NCBI RefSeq assembly: GCF_031453995.1
Contig: NZ_JAVDPZ010000005.1
Coordinates: 124,001-188,000, forward strand
Source: Nitrobacter vulgaris
GTDB taxonomy: Bacteria; Pseudomonadota; Alphaproteobacteria; Rhizobiales; Xanthobacteraceae
DNA length: 64,000 bases
Direction: 5' to 3'
A model generated the notes under the pieces. That model searched no databases and had not been told where the DNA came from. It was given only the letters and a program-made list of their open reading frames with translations. Both the position numbers and the translations under genes were made by a program. Position 1 is the first letter of the stretch; each line of letters opens with the position of its first letter. Positions 58,737-64,000 of the stretch are shown here, piece after piece.

Positions 58737-59705
58737 TCAAGAAACTCCTGCAATACAGGCACTTTTCGTATCTGATCCCAGTCTCTCAAGCACCAAATTG
58801 GCGAAATTCCCTGTAGAATTCCCTGTTAGCAGCGAATTTCGATGGAGATTTGGTTGCGCGGCACTGCGCCGCCAGCCATGCAGTCTGATATTTTCTGGAA
58901 TCTCCGAAGAATTAACGAAAAGCCCGCCAATAGCTGGCTTTCGTGCATTCAGCTTTCGCCTCCGCGCGCCCATTTCATGGTCATAGGCAATTGAAATGCC
59001 GCAAGTCTCCGGCTGACGCTCCGCTGGCGGTTTCGTCCATGGGTCTTCGACAAGAGCATCCTGGAACCATTTATCCCGGAGATTGGCGTGCTCCGTGACG
59101 ATAAGCTGAAAGCCTGGCACATCCTTGGTCGTGAACCGCGCAAGAATTTCAAACAGTCTCCTGACGGCGTCCAAGTTTGCGTCCTGTTGCTCTTCTGTCT
59201 GTTCAATGGAGCCGCCCGCAGCCCGATAAGCGCTCTCCGATGGGAAGTAGACCTGAGTCGGTTGATCAATCACCATGAACCTTGGGATTGGCTGCTTGTA
59301 GTTTGCTGCGAAGCGGTGAAGGGAATGCAGTGCAGCCAAGTGATACGCCAGATGGCTGGCTCCTCCCCCGGATTTGTTCATGTAAACAGGTCTGCCCGGA
59401 CGATCGATCACCACGGTTAGATTATGAAGGTCAAGCCTCGCCGGGAATTCATTAAACTCGCCGTTGAGGCCTTTAATGTATCCCGACATGTGCATGGCGA
59501 TGTTGCTGAGGGTAGCCACCAGCCTAGACTCAGAGTCATCGGCACCCAAACGGCCTTCAATATCTTCGATGACCGCCTTCAGCCGGCGATCCTCGCTTAG
59601 CAGGCGTTCCAGCTCTTCGTCAGTGGCGAGGTTTTCCAGGAAAAGGCTGATGCGGCCAACGACGCGAGCGGCCGCGTTGTTTCGATTGCCCATCTGAGCG
59701 ATCAT
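58737..59705 (-). pseudogene. C-terminal fragment of DUF3732 ABC ATPase (ABC-3C type)
   Basis: 322 aa. The part from about 60 to 220 matches DUF3732, the SMC/Rad50-like ATPase of three-component ABC conflict systems: ABC signature NKSGGGASHLAYHLAALHSL, Walker B FMVIDQPTQVYFP, a glutamine-rich loop and LIVTEHANLRDKWF with the switch His. The N-terminal half with Walker A is missing, and the normal C-terminal end is replaced after about 225 by unrelated sequence running towards the IS66 end. The usual middle component and third partner are absent. Not functional as an ATPase. Confidence 0.7.
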
Positions 59706-59787
59706 TTCGTTGCGGCATCATTCCCTCCATATATTGCCACGGACAGCGCATCGGTCGTCATGCCTTGGCGCGTCGAAAGCCGTACAA

Positions 59788-60183
59788 TCAACGAAGTCGC
59801 GCGAAATTCGCCGCGCCGCGCACGACGCCTTCACCCTCTAGATGGAGGTCGCGCCTCACCACGTTCAACAAGGCCTGTTCCGGATCTCCGGCGTTGAAGA
59901 CGGCCTCGATGCTGCGAACGCAAAGCGCCACTGATTCATGAGCCAGGCTGTAATAGATCTGTTTCGCCTGGCGCCGCGTCGTGACGAGTTCGGCCTTACG
60001 GAGTTCCGCGAGCTGTTGGCTGAGCGCAGGCTGTCCGATCCTGGTCGCCGCATCGATTTCCGTCACCGACTTCTCGCCTTCCCGCAATAGCGATAGGATC
60101 ATCAGGCGCTGAGGTTGAGCGAACTTGCGCAATTTGTCAGCCGCAGAATCTGCTTGCTCGCGCGATTGCCATAACGCCGTCAT
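59788..60183 (-). CDS. ArsR-family regulator (BigR/SqrR-like context)
   Basis: 131 aa winged-helix repressor. HTH: VTEIDAATRIGQPALSQQLA, recognition helix around residues 50-63, then a wing TTRRQAKQIYYSLA. In BigR and SqrR two Cys sense persulfide; here only C88 is present, and the position of the first sensor Cys is Ser31. Sequence and location next to persulfide genes nonetheless suggest it controls this locus. ATG 60183 overlaps the peroxiredoxin stop (ATGA), so the two are coupled. Likely operators are the AT-rich repeats at 60864 and 61013-61043. Confidence 0.85.
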   Translation of the reverse strand: MTALWQSREQADSAADKLRKFAQPQRLMILSLLREGEKSVTEIDAATRIGQPALSQQLAELRKAELVTTRRQAKQIYYSLAHESVALCVRSIEAVFNAGDPEQALLNVVRRDLHLEGEGVVRGAANFARLR

Positions 60184-60812
60184 GCCGCGCTCCGGCAGAA
60201 CCAATTAGTATCTTTTTGCGTTTTTTCATCAGCAGGCAGGAGCAGCGGTTCTCCGATCTGCCAGTTGGCCGGCGCCAACTTCTGGCCCGACACGGTTGCC
60301 TGCAGCGCCGCCACCATCCGCACCATCTCGTCGATTGAGCGGCCGATTGTAAGCGGATAGTGGGTAATCGCGCGAATGACGCCTTCGGGATTTATGAAAT
60401 AGGTTGCCCGCACGCTCGCGCTGTTCTCGGAAGTTTCGTCAATCATGCCGTAGGCACGACCTACCATCATCGACGGGTCCTCGATCACTGGAAATGGAAT
60501 CTCCACCGCGAACAGTTCTGCGATCGTCCGGGTCCAGGCGAGGTGCGAATAGAGGCTATCGACCGAAAGACCTAACAGTGCGCAGTCCAGCGCGGCGAAG
60601 CGGTCTTGCGCTTTGGCAAGCGCGACAAATTCCGTCGTGCATACGGGCGTAAAATCTGCCGGGTGCGAGAAGAACACGAGCCATCGGCCCCTGTAATCCG
60701 AAAGCCGGATCGGACCCTTCGTGGATCGAGCTTCGAAGTCGGGAGCGGTGTCTCCCATCCGCAACGGGGAAGGAGTGGGGCGGGGCGTCAAGTCGTTCAT
60801 CAAGAGGGCCAT
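60180..60812 (-). CDS. Peroxiredoxin (Prx6-like)
   Basis: 210 aa thiol peroxidase reducing peroxides. Peroxidatic C58 lies in HPADFTPVCTTEF; the Arg and Thr partners are in place; RATYFINPEGVIRAITHYP marks the C-terminal part of the fold. A second Cys lies at 206 (WFCRSAA), as in archaeal-type Prx6 forms. ATG 60812 with AGGTGA upstream; the frame extends to 60866 but that crosses the operator. First gene of a unit with the ArsR regulator; a role against peroxide or persulfide stress fits the neighbours. Confidence 0.9.
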   Translation of the reverse strand: MALLMNDLTPRPTPSPLRMGDTAPDFEARSTKGPIRLSDYRGRWLVFFSHPADFTPVCTTEFVALAKAQDRFAALDCALLGLSVDSLYSHLAWTRTIAELFAVEIPFPVIEDPSMMVGRAYGMIDETSENSASVRATYFINPEGVIRAITHYPLTIGRSIDEMVRMVAALQATVSGQKLAPANWQIGEPLLLPADEKTQKDTNWFCRSAA

Positions 60813-60863
60813 CTTGGAATCACCTGCAGGTTCCTGTCGCTCGACGATTCGATCGCTACAGTA

Positions 60864-60875
60864 CAATTACATAAT
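60864..60875 (+). promoter_or_regulatory. Operator half: CAATTACATAAT
   Basis: This 12 base word recurs inverted at 61032-61043, 156 bases away, so one copy faces each of the two divergent units. Probable binding site of the ArsR-type regulator. Confidence 0.55.
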
Positions 60876-61012
60876 TTTATAGTTATGAAAATCGTATATT
60901 ACGACGCTGCCGTCGCAAGACAAGACAAGAAATGCCGCCCGCAAGAAATCCCGCAAGAAAAAATGACATACTCGTCAAGCTTGATTGCTTGACTCATATC
61001 AATTTCACGATT

Positions 61013-61028
61013 ACATATAATTATATGT
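61013..61028 (+). promoter_or_regulatory. Perfect 16 bp palindrome, likely operator
   Basis: ACATATAATTATATGT at 61013-61028 is perfectly symmetric and AT-rich, the usual style of ArsR/BigR operators. It lies 4 bases from the inverted 12-mer and about 205 bases before the persulfide dioxygenase start. Confidence 0.6.
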
Positions 61029-61031
61029 GAT

Positions 61032-61043
61032 ATTATGTAATTG
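61032..61043 (-). promoter_or_regulatory. Operator half, inverted copy
   Basis: ATTATGTAATTG, the exact reverse complement of 60864-60875. Confidence 0.55.
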
Positions 61044-61233
61044 ATGGGCGATGGATGACGGTTGTTGTCGCTTTCGGGCGGCTTGGACCTTGGTCCTTGG
61101 CACGAGGATCGGCGGTCTGGCGGAGACACCCAATCTCTCCTGCTCCCATCTTGAGCCTCGCAACCCGCAATCAGCTCCGCTTGGCCGTTGAGGATGAGGA
61201 CTGTCCATACCTGCCGAACCCAGGGAGTTCGCA

Positions 61234-62121
61234 ATGAGCTATCCGATCAACATCGCGGTTAAGCCCGAGGTTACTCCGTTCTTCGACCCCGAGACCAACA
61301 CCATCAGCTATGTCGTCAAGGATCCGTCCTCGTCGTCCTGCGCAGTCATCGATTCCGTCATGGACATCGACTACGCGGCTGGTCGTATCAGTTACAAATC
61401 AGCGGATCTGATCATCGCTTATGTCCGTCGTAACGGGTTGCAAGTCGATTGGCTCATCGAAACCCACGCACACGCCGATCATCTTTCGGCCGCGCCATAC
61501 ATCCAGCAACAGCTTGGCGGCAAGCTCGGAATAGGCGAGCACATTGTGATCGTGCAGGAGACCTTCGGAGAAGTTTTCAACGAAGGCACGGAGTTCAAGC
61601 GCGACGGCAGTCAGTTCGACCGGCTGTTCAAGGATGGCGATACCTATTCGATCGGCAATATCACCGCGTTTGTCATGCATACGCCGGGACATACACCGGC
61701 TTGCACGACCCACGTGATCGGAGACGCCGCCTTCACCGGCGACACGTTGTTTATGCCTGACGCAGGTACGGCGCGGGCAGATTTTCCGGGAGGCGACGCC
61801 CGCACACTTTATCGCTCGGTCCGGAAGCTCCTGGAGACATTGCCGCCGGAAACGCGGTTATTTCTATGCCACGATTATGGACCCGACGGTCGCGAGATTC
61901 GATGGGAAACGACTGTCCGCGAAGAGCGCATGCACAACATTCATGTTCGCGATGGCGTGAGCGAAGATTCCTTCGTGAAAATGCGCGAAGCCCGCGACAA
62001 GACCCTTTCGATGCCGCGTCTCATTTTGCCGTCGCTTCAGGTCAATACGCGCGCGGGACACCTGCCTGAACCGGATAAAAGCGGGAAGACATTTCTGAAA
62101 GTGCCGATCAACACGCTCTGA
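61234..62121 (+). CDS. Persulfide dioxygenase-like metallo-beta-lactamase protein
   Basis: 295 aa. ETHE1/Blh-type enzyme that oxidises glutathione persulfide to sulfite. Metal ligands are in THAHADH (H78, H80, D82, H83), HTPGHTP (H153), FTGDTLF (D170) and LCHDYG (H213). GGGAG lies eight bases before ATG 61234. It is followed by the DUF442-SQR gene and a TauE/SafE permease in one direction: sulfide oxidation, persulfide oxidation and sulfite or sulfur-compound export as a pathway. Confidence 0.92.
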   Translation: MSYPINIAVKPEVTPFFDPETNTISYVVKDPSSSSCAVIDSVMDIDYAAGRISYKSADLIIAYVRRNGLQVDWLIETHAHADHLSAAPYIQQQLGGKLGIGEHIVIVQETFGEVFNEGTEFKRDGSQFDRLFKDGDTYSIGNITAFVMHTPGHTPACTTHVIGDAAFTGDTLFMPDAGTARADFPGGDARTLYRSVRKLLETLPPETRLFLCHDYGPDGREIRWETTVREERMHNIHVRDGVSEDSFVKMREARDKTLSMPRLILPSLQVNTRAGHLPEPDKSGKTFLKVPINTL

Positions 62122-62164
62122 GAGCCGAGCGACAAGTCGAATTATCAGCGGGAGGGAGAAACGT

Positions 62165-63829
62165 ATGGACGTGAAGAAATTATCCGACGAACTGAGCGTG
62201 TCGGCGCAAATTATGCCGCAGGATATGGTCGCGCTGAAGCAGGCCGGTTTCCGTTCGATCATCTGCAATCGGCCGGACGGTGAGGCTGCCGATCAGCCAT
62301 CGGCTCGGGAACTGGAATCGGCGGCATCCGCCCGTGGACTCGAGTTTGTCCATCTGCCCGTTGTTCCTGGAAAGATGTCCGATGACGACGCCGTGCAATT
62401 CGGGCAGTTGTTGAAGAACCTGCCGAAGCCGGCCCTGGCATTCTGCCGTACCGGAACACGGTCCATTTCGCTTTGGTGTTTGGCGAATGCATCCACGCAA
62501 CCCCTTCCGGCGCTGCTCGGCGCCGCCAAGGCAGCCGGCTACGATATGTCCGGAATCGTGCGGAGGATCGCTAACGGTGGCAGTACCCCGGTACATCTGG
62601 CAGACGCGAGCTACGATGTCGTCATTGTCGGCGGCGGCGCCGCTGGCATCGCCTGCGCATCTAGCCTGCTGGCGCGCGCACCCAACCTCGGTGTTGCAGT
62701 CATCGATCCTGCCGATATTCATTATTATCAGCCCGGATGGACCATGGTCGGCGCCGGCGTCTTCGACGCCGCGTCAACCGTCCATACGATGGCGGCGGTA
62801 GTGCCCGCTGGCGTCACCTGGATCAAGGCTGCCGTCACCGCGTTCGAGCCGGCGGAGAACGCTGTCATTCTGGAAGGATGTCGCGTCGTAAAATATAGCC
62901 GTCTCGTCGTCTGTCCCGGTCTGAAGCTCGATTGGGCCAAGATCGACGGGCTGACCAAAACGCTCGGTCGCAATGGAGTGACCTCCAACTATCGCTTCGA
63001 CCTTGCGCCTTATACTTGGGAGCTTGTTCGTTCACTGAAATCGGGAAATGCGATCTTCACGCAGCCGTCGATGCCAATCAAGTGCGCTGGCGCACCGCAG
63101 AAGGCGATGTATCTGTCGGCGGATCATTGGTATCGTCAGGGCCGCCTCCGTGACATCGATGTCGGCTTCTATAATGCGGGTGGCGTGCTGTTCGGCGTCG
63201 CCGATTACGTGCCTGCCTTGATGGGATATGTAAAGAAGTACGATGCGAAGCTGAAGTTCCAGCACAATCTCGTCGCCGTCGATGGGCCGGGAAAGAAAGC
63301 GTACTTCACCAAGACCTCCGCCGATGGTTCGACGGAGACCGTCGAAGCGCAATTCGATATGATCCACGTGACACCGCCTCAGTGTGCGCCAGACTTCATC
63401 CGTGTAAGTCCACTGGCGGACGCAGCCGGATGGGTCGATGTGGATCAGGGAACCCTTCGTCACAAGACATACGCCAATATCTGGTCTCTGGGCGACGTAT
63501 GCTCAGCTCCGAATGCAAAGACTGCTGCGGCGGCCCGCAAGCAAGCCCCGATCGTTGCCGAGAATATCTGCGTTGATTTGGGTCTTCGAACAAAGCAGGC
63601 AGTGTATGATGGTTATGGATCGTGTCCGTTAACCGTCGAGCGCGGCAAAATTGTCCTGGCCGAATTCGGTTATGGTGGAAAGCTTTTGCCGAGCTTTCCC
63701 ACCTTCATCCTGGACGGCAGGAAGCCGACCCGGGCAGCCTGGTGGCTGAAGGAGAGAATCCTGCCGCCGATCTATTGGCATGCGATGCTCAAGGGTAAGG
63801 AGTGGATGGCCGCTCCAGATGTGCGCTGA
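62165..63829 (+). CDS. DUF442 phosphatase-like domain fused to sulfide:quinone oxidoreductase
   Basis: 554 aa. About 1-130: DUF442 / TIGR01244 domain with signature FCRTGTRS (C94, R99), related to tyrosine phosphatases and rhodanese-like sulfur transferases. About 148-550: SQR-type flavoprotein with VVIVGGGAAGIACAS (156-161), redox cysteines C250 (VVCPGLKLDW) and C307 (MPIKCAGAPQK), and a flavin-site SLGDVCS near 445. It would oxidise sulfide, passing electrons to quinone, and hand sulfur on, possibly via C94. GGAGGGAG precedes ATG 62165. Same unit as the persulfide dioxygenase. Confidence 0.92.
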   Translation: MDVKKLSDELSVSAQIMPQDMVALKQAGFRSIICNRPDGEAADQPSARELESAASARGLEFVHLPVVPGKMSDDDAVQFGQLLKNLPKPALAFCRTGTRSISLWCLANASTQPLPALLGAAKAAGYDMSGIVRRIANGGSTPVHLADASYDVVIVGGGAAGIACASSLLARAPNLGVAVIDPADIHYYQPGWTMVGAGVFDAASTVHTMAAVVPAGVTWIKAAVTAFEPAENAVILEGCRVVKYSRLVVCPGLKLDWAKIDGLTKTLGRNGVTSNYRFDLAPYTWELVRSLKSGNAIFTQPSMPIKCAGAPQKAMYLSADHWYRQGRLRDIDVGFYNAGGVLFGVADYVPALMGYVKKYDAKLKFQHNLVAVDGPGKKAYFTKTSADGSTETVEAQFDMIHVTPPQCAPDFIRVSPLADAAGWVDVDQGTLRHKTYANIWSLGDVCSAPNAKTAAAARKQAPIVAENICVDLGLRTKQAVYDGYGSCPLTVERGKIVLAEFGYGGKLLPSFPTFILDGRKPTRAAWWLKERILPPIYWHAMLKGKEWMAAPDVR

Positions 63830-63843
63830 GGGCGAGCGCGCCC

Positions 63844-64000
63844 ATGATCCATGACATACTCGCGGTCGGAGCCGGGACTCTGGTGGGGATCGTTCTCGGG
63901 CTGATCGGCGGAGGAGGTTCTATCCTCGCCGTCCCACTTCTCGTCTATGTGGTAGGCGTACAATCAACACACGTGGCCATCGGGACTAGTGCGGTGGCTG
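63844..64000 (+). CDS. TauE/SafE (TSUP) permease, cut by window end
   Basis: The first 52 codons: MIHDILAVGAGTLVGIVLGL, IGGGGSILAVPLLVYVVGVQ and THVAIGTSAVA, the typical start and first two helices of TSUP family exporters of sulfite or organosulfonates. It starts 14 bases after the SQR stop, so is in the same operon and probably exports the sulfite made by the dioxygenase. Confidence 0.9.
   Translation, partial: MIHDILAVGAGTLVGIVLGLIGGGGSILAVPLLVYVVGVQSTHVAIGTSAVA

Noticed and set aside
1..64000. CRISPR arrays, tRNA or rRNA genes, phage structural genes
   Set aside because: No spaced direct repeats, no cloverleaf-like TTCGAATC-type arms in context, and no capsid, tail or integrase proteins were seen.

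Overview
The window reads as an alphaproteobacterial chromosome or large accessory replicon, most likely from Rhizobiales (Bradyrhizobium / Rhodopseudomonas-like). The basis is moderately high G+C, the two-ligase Ku/LigD repair cluster, DUF3618 / holin-like / PRC-barrel / DUF892 stress genes, a GAF-HWE-type histidine kinase, and very many small genes of types common in that order. I saw no rRNA, tRNA or CRISPR. The genus is an inference.

Layout. 0-2 kb: a decayed copy of a locus repeated at 19.9 kb, then two membrane proteins. 2.5-7.2 kb: NHEJ cluster (ligD divergent from ku, plus a second ATP-dependent ligase). 7.2-8.6 kb: PAP2 / DUF3147 membrane operon. 8.8-12.7 kb: DUF892 ferritin-like gene and a four-gene envelope-stress operon. 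13-15.4 kb: an orphan zinc-ribbon membrane protein, an OBAP-family protein and an isochorismatase-like hydrolase. 15.8-18.8 kb: MFS transporter and sensor kinase. 19-30 kb: small secreted, membrane and DNA-binding proteins, many of them broken. 30.4-40.3 kb: FAD-Rieske oxidoreductase, YihY (frameshifted), Lys-rich protein, SDR plus zinc alcohol dehydrogenase, PLP-fold protein, manganese catalase, topoisomerase IB. 41-53 kb: more small stress genes, exonuclease III, DUF1810, PPOX protein, relics. 53.5-55.7 kb: AI-2E-family permease and DUF4336. 56.06-58.66 kb: a complete IS66-family element. 58.7-59.7 kb: relic of a DUF3732 (ABC three-component type) ATPase. 59.8-64 kb: a sulfide/persulfide locus in which peroxiredoxin-arsR is divergent from persulfide dioxygenase, DUF442-SQR and TauE/SafE.

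The unifying theme is the general stress response. By eye I found 15 sites of the form GGAAC-N17-GTT or GGAAC-N17-CGTT, the alphaproteobacterial sigma-EcfG promoter consensus, almost all placed just upstream of genes: ku, the DUF3618 operon, Mn catalase, topoisomerase IB, SDR-ADH, the FAD-Rieske protein, PRC-barrel, PPOX, DUF4336 and several tiny proteins. Six more GGAAC-N17-CTT sites sit upstream of ligD and small genes. DNA repair, peroxide removal, envelope maintenance and redox functions would thus be switched on together.

The second theme is decay. At least sixteen genes carry a frameshift, an in-frame TAA or a truncation, often in short homopolymers. Paralogous small genes at 20-25 kb and 50-53 kb suggest an old duplication of an accessory module. 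Whether all the lesions are real or some are read errors cannot be decided from the sequence alone.
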